Both the position numbers and the translations under genes were made by a program. Positions 43,891 to 52,834 of a stretch of 64,000 nucleotides of DNA are shown in pieces. The notes beneath the pieces were generated by a model. The model was not told where the DNA came from and made no database searches. It saw only the letters and a program-made list of their open reading frames with translations. Source of the DNA: an uncultured Muribaculaceae bacterium (GTDB lineage: Bacteria; Bacteroidota; Bacteroidia; Bacteroidales; Muribaculaceae). Location of the stretch: NCBI GenBank assembly GCA_910588065.1, contig CAJUPZ010000004.1, forward strand, positions 87,474 through 151,473, written 5' to 3'. Position 1 is the first letter of the stretch; the number at the start of each line of letters is the position of its first letter.

Positions 43891-45699
43891 TCATTCATGG
43901 AATGCGTTGTAAACTATCGATGCCTTTGCGGGGCCAATAACAGAGGCGAGGTCGTCAAGGTCGCTCTCCTTGATGCGTTTCAGCGACTTGAAATGTAGCA
44001 GCAGAGCCTCGCGGGTCTTCACTCCTATTCCTTTGACAGAATCGAGCTCGCTCACAAGCTGGCTCTTGCTCCTGCGGTTGCGGTGGTGTGTGATGCCGAA
44101 ACGGTGAGCCTCGTCACGAAGGTGCTGCACCACTCTGAGCGATTCGGAGTTTTTGTCTACATACAACGGCACACTGTCGCCGGGAAAATATATCTCCTCA
44201 AGACGCTTGGCTATGCCCACAACAGCTATGGTGCCGCGAAGCCCCATCTCGTCAAGAGCCTCGACAGCAGAACTGAGCTGACCTTTGCCGCCATCCACAA
44301 CTATCAGCTGTGGCAGCGATTCCCCTTCGTTCACCAGACGTGTGTAGCGGCGGGTGAGCACCTCTTTCATCGAGGCGAAGTCATCCGGTCCCTCCACGGT
44401 CTTGATATTGAAATGCCGGTAGTCTTTCTTGGAGGGCTTGCCATCCTTGAACACCACACAGCTCGCAACAGGGTTCGTGCCCTGGATATTCGAGTTGTCA
44501 AAACACTCGATATGCCGGGGCAGCTCTGACAGGCGGAAGTCGGCCTTCATCCTCTCCAACAGTTTTTGGGTGCGCTGCTCGGGGTCTTTGCGGGCAATAT
44601 GGTTGAGCATATCTATGCAATGCTGCCGCGCATTGCGCTCGCTCACCTCAAGCAGCTTGGCCTTGTCGCCGCGCTGCGGCACTAAGAACTGCACTCCGGG
44701 CATCTCCACATCCGGCGGCTCGGCACAGAGCACCACCTCCAGCTTCTCGCCGAGGGTGCGCTGAATCTCTGCCATGGCATAGCCGAGCAGCTGCGGCACA
44801 CTCTCGTCCATGCTGCGCTTATATTCAAGGGTCACACTCCTCACCACTGCACCGCGACGCACATGCATATAGTTGATGAACACTTCGGCTCCGCCGTCAT
44901 CATACACCCCGAACACATCGACATCGCCGATTGTCTGGCTCACGATAACGCTCTTGCCGCAGTAGCGCTCAACAAGCATATACTTTTCCTTTAGCACCTG
45001 CGCCTCCTCAAAACGAAGTTCGGCGCTGAGCCTCGACATCTCTCCCTTGAGATATTCAAGCAGCTCGGCAAGGTCGCCCCGCAGTATCCTCTTCACATTC
45101 TCTATCTGCTGGCCGTATTCCTCCATGCTGATTTTGCCCACACAGGGGCCGGAGCATCGCTTGATATGGTAGTCAAGACACAGACGCCCTTTCCCCTGCT
45201 CCACACTTTCGGGAGTAATTATCTGACGGCAGGAGCGCAGAGGATACAGCTCCTTGATGAGCTCGAGCACTGTCCTCGCCGAGGCCATATCGGTGTACGG
45301 ACCGAAATAGCGGGCCGCATCCTTGGCCTTCTTGCGGGTCATGAACACCTTCGGAAACGGCTCCTTGGTCACAGCTATCCAGGGGTAGGATTTGTCATCC
45401 TTCAGCAGCACATTGTAGCGGGGCTTGTACTCCTTTATCATGGAGTTTTCCAGGTTCAGGGCATCCTGCTCGGTGGGCACCACTATGTATTTCATGTCGG
45501 CTATAGCCCGCACAAGAAGGTTTGTCCGGGTGCTGTCGTGTGTGCGGTTGAAGTAAGAGGACACCCTCCGCTTAAGATTCTTGGCTTTGCCCACATATAT
45601 GACAGTACCCTCCGAGTCAAAGTACATGTATACACCCGGAGTGGTAGGCAAGATAGCTATCTTGTCAGTGAGTTCCTGTGATTTCTTATGCTTGGCCAA
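43891..45699 (-). CDS. uvrC: Excinuclease ABC subunit C
   Basis: 602 aa. N-terminal GIY-YIG nuclease (TTPGVYMYFDSEGTVIYVGKAKNLKRR), UvrB-interacting UVR motif near 215 (LSAELRFEEAQVLKEKY), RNase H-like C-terminal nuclease (CFDNSNIQGTNPVASCVVFKDGKPSKKDYRHF) and a helix-hairpin-helix pair at the end (LDSVKGIGVKTREALLLHF). Nucleotide excision repair; makes the 3' and 5' incisions with UvrB. 5 bp after apt. Confidence 0.97.
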   Translation of the reverse strand: MAKHKKSQELTDKIAILPTTPGVYMYFDSEGTVIYVGKAKNLKRRVSSYFNRTHDSTRTNLLVRAIADMKYIVVPTEQDALNLENSMIKEYKPRYNVLLKDDKSYPWIAVTKEPFPKVFMTRKKAKDAARYFGPYTDMASARTVLELIKELYPLRSCRQIITPESVEQGKGRLCLDYHIKRCSGPCVGKISMEEYGQQIENVKRILRGDLAELLEYLKGEMSRLSAELRFEEAQVLKEKYMLVERYCGKSVIVSQTIGDVDVFGVYDDGGAEVFINYMHVRRGAVVRSVTLEYKRSMDESVPQLLGYAMAEIQRTLGEKLEVVLCAEPPDVEMPGVQFLVPQRGDKAKLLEVSERNARQHCIDMLNHIARKDPEQRTQKLLERMKADFRLSELPRHIECFDNSNIQGTNPVASCVVFKDGKPSKKDYRHFNIKTVEGPDDFASMKEVLTRRYTRLVNEGESLPQLIVVDGGKGQLSSAVEALDEMGLRGTIAVVGIAKRLEEIYFPGDSVPLYVDKNSESLRVVQHLRDEAHRFGITHHRNRRSKSQLVSELDSVKGIGVKTREALLLHFKSLKRIKESDLDDLASVIGPAKASIVYNAFHE

Positions 45700-45704
45700 A
45701 GGTG

Positions 45705-46223
45705 TCAGTAAACGAGCAGCGATTCAACTTCAGCATCTGCGGGCAGCGCCTTGCGGCCTCCTAATGCACCAAGCTCTATGATAAAGTTCACATAAATCTT
45801 TTTAGGATTCATGCTTTTGACGAGGTTGTACACCGCCGCCATGGTGCCGCCGGTTGCCAGCACATCGTCATGAATCACCACAATGTCGTCCGGGCCTATA
45901 GCATCTTTATGTATCTCGATTGTGTCCACGCCATACTCTTTAGAGTAGCTTGCCTGAACAGTCTCGGCCGGCAGTTTGCCCGGCTTGCGGGCCGGAACAA
46001 AGCCTGCGCCGAGCTCGAATGCGAGGATAGACCCGCAGATAAAGCCGCGGCTCTCTATACCCACAACCTTGGTCACACCTTTGTCGCGATACAGCTGCGA
46101 CAAATCCCAACCGAGGATATGGAGCGCACGCGGATCTTTGAATGCTGTTGTGAGGTCCTTAAACACTACCCCCTTTGCAGGGAAGTCAATAACATCTCTG
46201 ATTTTACTCTTGATATATTCCAT
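45705..46223 (-). CDS. apt: Adenine phosphoribosyltransferase
   Basis: 172 aa, the normal size. Type I PRTase: DFPAKGVVFKDLT near 14, VGIESRGFICGSILAFELGAGFVPARKPGKLP near 54, and the PRPP-binding VVIHDDVLATGGTM near 120. Purine salvage. It lies between mnmG and uvrC on the same strand, and the gap to mnmG contains the parS site. Confidence 0.96.
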   Translation of the reverse strand: MEYIKSKIRDVIDFPAKGVVFKDLTTAFKDPRALHILGWDLSQLYRDKGVTKVVGIESRGFICGSILAFELGAGFVPARKPGKLPAETVQASYSKEYGVDTIEIHKDAIGPDDIVVIHDDVLATGGTMAAVYNLVKSMNPKKIYVNFIIELGALGGRKALPADAEVESLLVY

Positions 46224-46257
46224 AGTCTATATGTTTGTTTTTATTTCCTTTTTCTTT

Positions 46258-46273
46258 TGTTCCACGTGAAACA
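46258..46273. promoter_or_regulatory. parS centromere-like ParB-binding site
   Basis: TGTTCCACGTGAAACA, a 16/16 match to the widely conserved consensus TGTTNCACGTGAAACA. It lies one base beyond the mnmG stop codon, in the gap to apt. ParB loads at such sites and spreads; they cluster around oriC in most bacteria. Confidence 0.85.
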
Positions 46274-46274
46274 A

Positions 46275-48155
46275 TCAGCGTCCGAGAAGCACCAGCAAAA
46301 TACTGATATCACTGGGTGATATGCCCGGAATGCGCGAGGCCTGCCCTACCGTTGCGGGGTCGATCTTTATCAGCTTCTGGCGGGCTTCCGTTGACAGACT
46401 CTTGACAGCGTTATAGTCAATCATACCGCGGAGTTTCACATCCTCCAGCCGCTGCATCTTGTCGGCAAGCGCACGCTCGCGCTCAATATAGCCGCCATAT
46501 TTCATCAGTATCTCGGCTGCCTCAACAATCTCTCCACGGCGCTCACACTCTATATTCGATTCGATGAACCGGGCAAATTCAGGCAGCTGCGCGGCAAGGA
46601 TAGCTATATTCAGCCGTGGGCGCAGTATAAGGTCATGGAGCTTTATTCCCTGCTTCAGCGGCGAGTCGCCGATGCTTTCAAGGTAGCTGTTGATTTGCGA
46701 AGGTTTCACAGATGTGGATTTCGCAAATTCTATCAGAGCATCGCGCTGCTCTTTTTTAGACAGCATCAGGCCATGACGGCGCTCATCGGCAAGACCGATT
46801 TGATACGCTTTTTCTGTAAGCCTCATGTCGGCGTCATCCTGACGAAGGAGTATGCGGTACTCGGCGCGCGAGGTAAACATCCGGTACGGCTCATCCACAC
46901 CCTTGGTCACAAGGTCATCTATGAGCACACCTATATAGGCTTCATCGCGGGCCAGCACAAACGGCTCTTTGCCCTCAGCCTGAAGCGCGGCGTTCGCTCC
47001 GGCAACCAACCCCTGGCCGGCCGCCTCCTCATAGCCGGTGGTGCCGTTCACCTGTCCGGCGAGAAAGAGCCCGGGCACAACCTTGCTCTCAAGAGTATGG
47101 TGCAGCTGGGTGGGGTCAAAGAAGTCGTATTCTATGGCATAGCCGCTGCGGTATATACTCACATTCTCAAAAGCCGGGATTGTTTGTAACGCTTTAAGCT
47201 GCACTTCAAATGGCAGCGAGGAGGAGAATCCGTTCAGATAATATTCCTGAGTGCTCTCCCCTTCCGGCTCTATGAACAGCTGATGCTCTGTCTTGTCGGC
47301 AAAGGTCACTATCTTGGTTTCGATGCTCGGGCAGTAGCGTGGGCCGATGCTCTGAATCTGTCCGTTGTACAGCGGCGAGTCTGGCAATCCTTTGCGCAAC
47401 TCTTCGTGAGTGCTCTCATTGGTATAAACAATGTGGCAGCTACGTTGGCTTAGTTCACGATGAATCTCCGGCAGATAGGAAAATTTATGCGGGTCGTTTT
47501 CGAGTTCCTGCTCGGTTGTCTTGCTCCAGTCTATACTACGGCCGTCGATTCTCACCGGCGTACCGGTCTTCATCCGGTCGGTGCGGATGCCGAGCTGACG
47601 CAGCTGTTCTGTAAGCCCGCAGCTGGCGGGTTCGGCAACACGGCCACCCTCTATCTTCACTCTGCCAATGTGCATGAGTCCGTTCAGAAAGGTGCCGGCG
47701 GTTATCACCACAGCCTTGGCCCGGAAGCTGACGCCGCTACGGGTTACAACACCCGCTGCCCTACCCTGCTCTGTCAACAGCTCCACAACATCATCCTGCC
47801 ACATGCTCAGATTAGGGGTATTTTCAAGAATGCTGCGCCACATGCCACTGAATTTCATTCTGTCGCTCTGCGCGCGCGGGCTCCACATGGCGGCTCCCTT
47901 GCTGCTGTTGAGCATTCTGAACTGTATGGCGGTGCGGTCGGTGACAATGCCGGTCATGCCGCCAAGGGCGTCAATCTCACGCACAATCTGTCCCTTCGCT
48001 ATTCCTCCGATGGCGGGGTTGCAGCTCATCTGGGCTATCTTGTTCATGTCGAGGGTAACAAGCAGGGTGCGCGCCCCAAGTCGGGCACTGGCGCTCGCTG
48101 CCTCGCAGCCGGCATGGCCGGCTCCCACAACTATCACATCGTAGTCAAACCTCAT
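46275..48155 (-). CDS. mnmG: tRNA uridine-5-carboxymethylaminomethyl modification enzyme MnmG (GidA)
   Basis: 626 aa. FAD-binding start DVIVVGAGHAGCEAASASARLG, MSCNPAIGGIAKG near 43, RTRVRPHYxxx-type core CPSIETKIVTFADKTEHQLFIEPEG near 275, LAGQVNGTTGYEEAAGQGLVAG near 367. Acts with MnmE on wobble U34 of tRNA. The stop abuts the parS site; the start overlaps the ybeY stop by 4 bp. Confidence 0.97.
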   Translation of the reverse strand: MRFDYDVIVVGAGHAGCEAASASARLGARTLLVTLDMNKIAQMSCNPAIGGIAKGQIVREIDALGGMTGIVTDRTAIQFRMLNSSKGAAMWSPRAQSDRMKFSGMWRSILENTPNLSMWQDDVVELLTEQGRAAGVVTRSGVSFRAKAVVITAGTFLNGLMHIGRVKIEGGRVAEPASCGLTEQLRQLGIRTDRMKTGTPVRIDGRSIDWSKTTEQELENDPHKFSYLPEIHRELSQRSCHIVYTNESTHEELRKGLPDSPLYNGQIQSIGPRYCPSIETKIVTFADKTEHQLFIEPEGESTQEYYLNGFSSSLPFEVQLKALQTIPAFENVSIYRSGYAIEYDFFDPTQLHHTLESKVVPGLFLAGQVNGTTGYEEAAGQGLVAGANAALQAEGKEPFVLARDEAYIGVLIDDLVTKGVDEPYRMFTSRAEYRILLRQDDADMRLTEKAYQIGLADERRHGLMLSKKEQRDALIEFAKSTSVKPSQINSYLESIGDSPLKQGIKLHDLILRPRLNIAILAAQLPEFARFIESNIECERRGEIVEAAEILMKYGGYIERERALADKMQRLEDVKLRGMIDYNAVKSLSTEARQKLIKIDPATVGQASRIPGISPSDISILLVLLGR

Positions 48156-48592
48156 TTCTCTTCTTTAAGTTTATTCAACAGCCGGAGCGCGTCATCCTCA
48201 TGCCGCTCCATAATCTCACGCTCGCCCGGACCTTTGTCGTTGATGCCGCACAGATGAAGCAATCCGTGGGCAATCACGCGGTACAACTCCGTTTCGTAAG
48301 CGGCTCCGACAAGGTCGGCATTCGTGGCTACGGTATCGAGCGATATGAACATATCTCCGCTCACAAGCCTGCGGCGGCTGTAATCAAATGTTATGATGTC
48401 GGTATAATAGTCATGGTTGAGAAACTCCAGATTGACACTGAGTATCTTCTCGTCATTGCAGAAAATATAGTTCAACTGTCCCACTACCTTGTCGTGACTC
48501 TTTGCCACCTCCTCAAGCCAGCGGGCGAGTGTCTCATAATCGAGCCGGGGCATTTCAACCCCTTCGGCGCTCCAAAAGATTTGTCTGCTCAT
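48152..48592 (-). CDS. ybeY: Endoribonuclease YbeY (rRNA maturation)
   Basis: 146 aa. Zinc motif HGLLHLCGINDKGPGEREIM near 113-132: the two His of HxxxH are present and the third ligand is replaced by Asp-Lys as in other Bacteroidetes. Central strand YTDIITFDYS. Required for 16S rRNA 3' processing and ribosome quality control. First gene of the ybeY-mnmG-apt-uvrC run. Confidence 0.93.
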   Translation of the reverse strand: MSRQIFWSAEGVEMPRLDYETLARWLEEVAKSHDKVVGQLNYIFCNDEKILSVNLEFLNHDYYTDIITFDYSRRRLVSGDMFISLDTVATNADLVGAAYETELYRVIAHGLLHLCGINDKGPGEREIMERHEDDALRLLNKLKEEK

Positions 48593-48611
48593 CTTATGTT
48601 TTTGTAACCCA

Positions 48612-48642
48612 CAAAGTTACGCAAAAGACGGTGTATATGCAA
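48612..48642 (-). promoter_or_regulatory. Promoter of the ybeY-mnmG operon
   Basis: TTG at 48642-48640, a 20-bp spacer and TAACTTTG at 48619-48612 on the minus strand, 20 bp upstream of the ybeY ATG. Good match to the Bacteroidetes consensus. Confidence 0.7.
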
Positions 48643-48775
48643 CAGCACACCCCACTTCAATTTTTCCGGGAAAAATCCAAAACACCACAAACATCTGATT
48701 TATAAGCCATTACAGCGTTTTAACCCTCTGAGAATTGATTATTTGAAAGCCGGTTGATAAGATGCACGCAAATAT

Positions 48776-48809
48776 TTTGCTCTCAGACACTCTTTTTTTA
48801 TTACTTTTG
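48776..48809 (+). promoter_or_regulatory. Promoter of the glycosyltransferase gene
   Basis: TTTG at 48776-48779 and TACTTTTG at 48802-48809, spacer 22 bp (slightly long), 24 bp upstream of the ATG at 48834. Confidence 0.55.
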
Positions 48810-48833
48810 CTGTCAACACCTCATTCCTGAATC

Positions 48834-49595
48834 ATGAATAAAATTTCTGCCACTATCATCACCTTCAACGAGGAGGCACGCATTGCCCGGTGCATCGACT
48901 CGCTTAGAGATATTGCCGACGAGATAATTGTTGTCGATTCGTTCTCAACAGATTCAACAGTGCAGATCTGCGAGGCCCTCGGCTGCGCGGTGACAAAGCG
49001 CGCCATGAAGGGGTATGGGGCACAAAGACAATATGCAACATCCCTCACCTCTTTCAACTATGTGCTGTCAATCGATGCCGACGAGGTGCTGTCGCCGGCA
49101 CTGAGGGCTTCGCTGCTGAATTTGAAAAAATCAGATTTCAAACACCGCGGCTACTCTTTCGCAAGACTCAATTTCTACTGCGGCACTCCGGTGAAGCACT
49201 GCGGGTGGTACCCGGACTATCAGGTGAGGCTCTTTGACAAACGGTATGCAAATTGGAATCTCGACGATGTTGAGGAGCGGGTGATTTTCCGCGACAATGT
49301 CACGCCGGTCAGAATCGACGGCGATATCCTACACTACCGCTGCGACTCGGAAGAGGAATTTTGCGAGACTGAAAACAAACACGCGGCACTGCTTGCCCGC
49401 AACCTCGTGCACTCGGGAGTGAACCCGGGACGGATAAGACCATATATACAAGGTGTGCGCAGCTTCCTCAAATGCTACCTGCTTCAAGGGGGCGCGCTCG
49501 ACGGCATAGCCGGCTCATCAATCAGCAGACAGCGCTATAAATCCACCCTACTCGCATGGAAGGCGGCTGCAAAAGCTCTCGAAAAAAACAATTGA
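48834..49595 (+). CDS. Family 2 glycosyltransferase
   Basis: 253 aa. GT-A fold: KISATIITFNEEARIARCIDSL at the start, ADEIIVVDSFSTDST near 29, and the metal-binding SIDADEVLSP near 80. Resembles the WaaE/LgtF group of LPS core beta-glycosyltransferases. Cytoplasmic face of the inner membrane. Single gene with its own promoter; the nucleoside-kinase gene follows 64 bp later. Confidence 0.9.
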   Translation: MNKISATIITFNEEARIARCIDSLRDIADEIIVVDSFSTDSTVQICEALGCAVTKRAMKGYGAQRQYATSLTSFNYVLSIDADEVLSPALRASLLNLKKSDFKHRGYSFARLNFYCGTPVKHCGWYPDYQVRLFDKRYANWNLDDVEERVIFRDNVTPVRIDGDILHYRCDSEEEFCETENKHAALLARNLVHSGVNPGRIRPYIQGVRSFLKCYLLQGGALDGIAGSSISRQRYKSTLLAWKAAAKALEKNN

Positions 49596-49659
49596 TTCCA
49601 CGCAGTTGTTATCTCTGTAAAGTAATTAATTCATCACACATCCCCTCCCCTACCCTGTT

Positions 49660-51330
49660 ATGTCAGACTCACTCAAAATCTACTGCAAGAACTTAGAGGA
49701 ATATATTGATTTCACCGGCGGCGAAACTCTGCTTGATATCGCCGGACGACTCACGGACCGTCTTGCGTTTACCCCGGTATGCGCCCGAGTGAACTACAAG
49801 ACTGAAGACCTCCGCTTCCCGCTGTTCACCCCAAAACAGGTGGAATACCTGCCGGTACAAAGTGCCAGCGGTATGCGCACATACGTGCGCTCGCTCTGTA
49901 TGCTCCTTTATAAAGCGGTGTGCGAATGCTACCCGGTGGCAACCCTGCGCATAGAGCATTCCATCTCTCACGGCTACTTCTGCCACCTGTCCGGTATCGG
50001 CGAAGTCGACAGCGCCGTGGTGGAGACTCTGCGCGGCAAAATGCGCGAGCTTGTTGACCGCGATATTCCTTTTGAGCGCAAGGAACGCCTCACTAAGGAT
50101 GTGGTGAAGATTTTCAGCCGGCAGGGGCTGGATGACAAGGTGCAGCTGCTCGATTCGCTCCACGAACTTTACACCACATACTACCGGCTCGATGGCATCT
50201 GCGACAGCTTCTACGGCCAGCTCGTGCCCTCCACCGGCTATCTGAAGGTATTCGACCTGCAGACCTACCACGACGGCCTGCTGCTGCTCCCCCCGGACGC
50301 TGCAAACCCGGCGGTGCCGGCCACTCCGGTGTGTCAGGAAAAGATGTTTGCCACATTCAACGACTATGTGGAGTTCAACAAAATTGTGGGCATAAGCAAT
50401 GTAGGCGAGCTCAACAAGGCTGTGGAGCAAGATGATTCAGCAATGGTGATTAATGTATCAGAGGCTCTCCACAACAAGAGAATAGCGACAATTTCCGATG
50501 AGATTACCAGGCGCTACAAGGAGGGCGGAGCTAAAGTGGTGCTGATCGCCGGCCCCTCGTCGAGCGGCAAGACAACATTCACAAAACGCCTCGGCATACA
50601 GCTCATCACAAACCTCATGCAGCCACAGCTAATATCGCTCGACGATTACTTTGTTGACCGTCACCACACACCCCGCGATGCCGATGGAGACTATGACTAT
50701 GAATCGCTCTACGCGCTTGACCTGGAGCTGTTCAACAGCCACCTGAATGCTCTCCTCAGAGGCGAGGAGGTGGAGCTGCCGAAATACAATTTCAGCACCG
50801 GCTCGCGCGAATTCAAAGGCAATAAAATAAAACTCGGTCCCAATTCAATTCTGCTCATAGAGGGTATTCACGGTCTGAATCCGGAGCTCACAAAGTCTGT
50901 GGAACGCAGCATGAAATACCTCATATATGTGTCAGCTCTAACAACAATTTCAATCGACAACCACAACTGGGTGCCGACAACAGACAACAGACTGCTGCGC
51001 CGCATTATCCGCGACCACAAGTACCGCGGCACATCCGCAACGGAAACTATACGCCGGTGGCCGAGTGTGCGCCGCGGCGAGGAAAAATGGATTTTCCCCT
51101 ATCAGGAAAATGCGGATTCGATGTTCAATTCGTCACTGCTGTTCGAGCTCGGGGTGCTGAAGGACAGGGGCGACGAGATTCTGCGACAGGTGCCGAAAGA
51201 TATCCCGGAATTCGGCGAAGCATCGCGCCTGCGCAAGTTCCTTAGCTATTTCGCACCTATCAGCGAGCGCTATGTGCCCTCGACATCCCTGCTGAGGGAA
51301 TTTCTCGGCGGCAGCTCGTTCAATTATTGA
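49660..51330 (+). CDS. Nucleoside kinase with N-terminal TGS-like domains
   Basis: 556 aa. The N-terminal 260 residues look like the TGS and SAD regions of threonyl-tRNA synthetase (LLDIAGRLTDRLAF, ISHGYFCHL), and the C-terminal part is a P-loop uridine-kinase-type domain: Walker A AGPSSSGKTTF near 302, SLDDYFVDRHHTPRDADGDYDYESLYALDL near 328. Such fusions are annotated as nucleoside or uridine kinases in Bacteroidetes. Its stop overlaps the end of the convergent ribH gene by 11 bp. Confidence 0.92.
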   Translation: MSDSLKIYCKNLEEYIDFTGGETLLDIAGRLTDRLAFTPVCARVNYKTEDLRFPLFTPKQVEYLPVQSASGMRTYVRSLCMLLYKAVCECYPVATLRIEHSISHGYFCHLSGIGEVDSAVVETLRGKMRELVDRDIPFERKERLTKDVVKIFSRQGLDDKVQLLDSLHELYTTYYRLDGICDSFYGQLVPSTGYLKVFDLQTYHDGLLLLPPDAANPAVPATPVCQEKMFATFNDYVEFNKIVGISNVGELNKAVEQDDSAMVINVSEALHNKRIATISDEITRRYKEGGAKVVLIAGPSSSGKTTFTKRLGIQLITNLMQPQLISLDDYFVDRHHTPRDADGDYDYESLYALDLELFNSHLNALLRGEEVELPKYNFSTGSREFKGNKIKLGPNSILLIEGIHGLNPELTKSVERSMKYLIYVSALTTISIDNHNWVPTTDNRLLRRIIRDHKYRGTSATETIRRWPSVRRGEEKWIFPYQENADSMFNSSLLFELGVLKDRGDEILRQVPKDIPEFGEASRLRKFLSYFAPISERYVPSTSLLREFLGGSSFNY

Positions 51331-51796
51331 CAAACGACACCATCTGGAGAGCGGTTTCGGCCGCCTCCTCCCCTTTGTGTCCTGCCGGGCCTCCAACGCG
51401 GTCAAGGGCCTGCTGCTCGTTCTCTACAGTGAGAACACCGAATATCACAGGAACATCATTCTGCACATTCAGCGTTGTGATACCCTGCGTCACACTCTGA
51501 CACACATAGTCGAAATGAGGTGTGTCTCCACGTACTACACAGCCGAACACTATGATGGCATCGTATGCGTCACCCTCATCCATCAGATGCGAGGCTGCAA
51601 AGGTGAGTTCAACCGCTCCGGGCACCTCAAACACATCAATGTTGCTGTCGGCAACACCATTCTCCTTTAGGCTCCGGAGAGCTCCCTCGGTGAGCCTGGA
51701 GGTGATATGTTCATTCCACTTGGCCTGTACTATCGCAATTTTGGTCTGTCTGTAGTCAGCCGGATTAAGTTTGGTAATAGGTCTGTATTGTGACAT
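51320..51796 (-). CDS. ribH: 6,7-Dimethyl-8-ribityllumazine synthase
   Basis: 158 aa from the ATG at 51796 (MSQYRPITKL); the frame is open to 51880 but the extra 28 residues have no family match. Visible: AIVQAKWNEHITSRLTEGAL near 22, VPGAVELTFAASHL near 56, VFGCVVRGDTPHFDYVCQSVTQGI near 82 (catalytic His), PVIFGVLTVENEQQALDR near 117. Penultimate step of riboflavin synthesis; assembles into pentamers or 60-mers. Confidence 0.96.
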   Translation of the reverse strand: MSQYRPITKLNPADYRQTKIAIVQAKWNEHITSRLTEGALRSLKENGVADSNIDVFEVPGAVELTFAASHLMDEGDAYDAIIVFGCVVRGDTPHFDYVCQSVTQGITTLNVQNDVPVIFGVLTVENEQQALDRVGGPAGHKGEEAAETALQMVSFVNN

Positions 51797-51803
51797 TATT
51801 ATA

Positions 51804-52820
51804 TTATTTGGGGAAGATTTTGTGCCAGAATCCAAGTATATCCACTCCACCGGTTCGGGTATTGAGAAGTATATCCACAATGCGCTTGTGCTGCTCCTCG
51901 GCGTGAAGTTTTGTTGCTTTGTGAAGCAGGGTGTTTAGAAGATGCACAGCCTTGTCGCGCGAGCCTTTGACTGCAAGCAGCGCCTCGCCGAGATCCACAC
52001 TCAGCGCAAGTTGCCTCACACTCATCTCAGGCTCCAGCCGGGTGAGATATTTGAGCGCGCGGGTGAAATACTGCACCGCCTCGCGCTGTTTGCCCATCCG
52101 CGCAAGCGTCCGGCCCTCCTGTTCAAGTGAGTCCACGAGTTTGGCCGCCGCGCCCTCAACTCCGGCATCAAGCATCTCCATATAGGCGCCTGTAGCCGTG
52201 TGGAAATGCGCAAGCATATTGGCCTGTTTCACCCGCGATGTGTAAGTCTGTGTGGCTGCGGCCACAGCAAGCATGTGGGCGGCTCCGTAGCGCCCTGCAT
52301 CGGTACGCGCAAGCCGCTCATATATCTTTGACGCCTTCTCTATCTCCCGCTCGGCCTGACGGTATTCGCCACGTCCTGAGTGCATCCGCGCTATATCGTA
52401 GAGCACCGCCGCGAGAACACTCAGAAACGGTTCATCGCGCCGCTTGGGCTCGCGGGCAAGCAGATTGAGGCATTTGCCGGCATCTCTCATCGCCTCCTCA
52501 TAGTCGCCGCAGTGAAGCCGCAACCCGGCTATAATCTGAAGCATGGCAGCGTGGAGATTGGCAAATGTCGCGTCATCATCGCCGTTGGCTGTGATAAATT
52601 CGTCAAACTCCTCCATTCTCGCTATCGCCTCACGGTCTCTCCCTTCGGCAACCATGCGCCGCGCTACATCTCGCGCAAAATCGTACGCGTTGTTGAACGG
52701 CACGCCGGTCAGCCGCTCACGGATAAATTCCGGACTGAGGTCGGATGTGAGCAGGTTCTCAACAGCTGAAGTGTCAGTGGTGAGTTCCAGAAACAGCGGT
52801 TTCAGAATATCTTGGCTCAT
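51804..52820 (-). CDS. Helical-repeat (TPR-like) protein
   Basis: 338 aa, all-helical by composition. Repeating 34-residue-like units are visible: AIARMEEFDEFITANGDDDA, CGDYEEAMRDAGKCLNLLAREP, GRGEYRQAEREIEKASKIYERLA, GKQREAVQYFTRALKYLTRL. The spacing and the Gly-Tyr-Ala positions suit tetratricopeptide repeats. No signal peptide, so cytosolic. It is 7 bp from ribH and in the same direction. Role unknown. Confidence 0.78.
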   Translation of the reverse strand: MSQDILKPLFLELTTDTSAVENLLTSDLSPEFIRERLTGVPFNNAYDFARDVARRMVAEGRDREAIARMEEFDEFITANGDDDATFANLHAAMLQIIAGLRLHCGDYEEAMRDAGKCLNLLAREPKRRDEPFLSVLAAVLYDIARMHSGRGEYRQAEREIEKASKIYERLARTDAGRYGAAHMLAVAAATQTYTSRVKQANMLAHFHTATGAYMEMLDAGVEGAAAKLVDSLEQEGRTLARMGKQREAVQYFTRALKYLTRLEPEMSVRQLALSVDLGEALLAVKGSRDKAVHLLNTLLHKATKLHAEEQHKRIVDILLNTRTGGVDILGFWHKIFPK

Positions 52821-52834
52821 ATTTTAGAGTATGT

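Noticed and set aside
51797..51880. 28-residue N-terminal extension of RibH
   Set aside because: No lumazine synthase has it and it overlaps the end of the neighbouring gene; ATG at 51796 fits.
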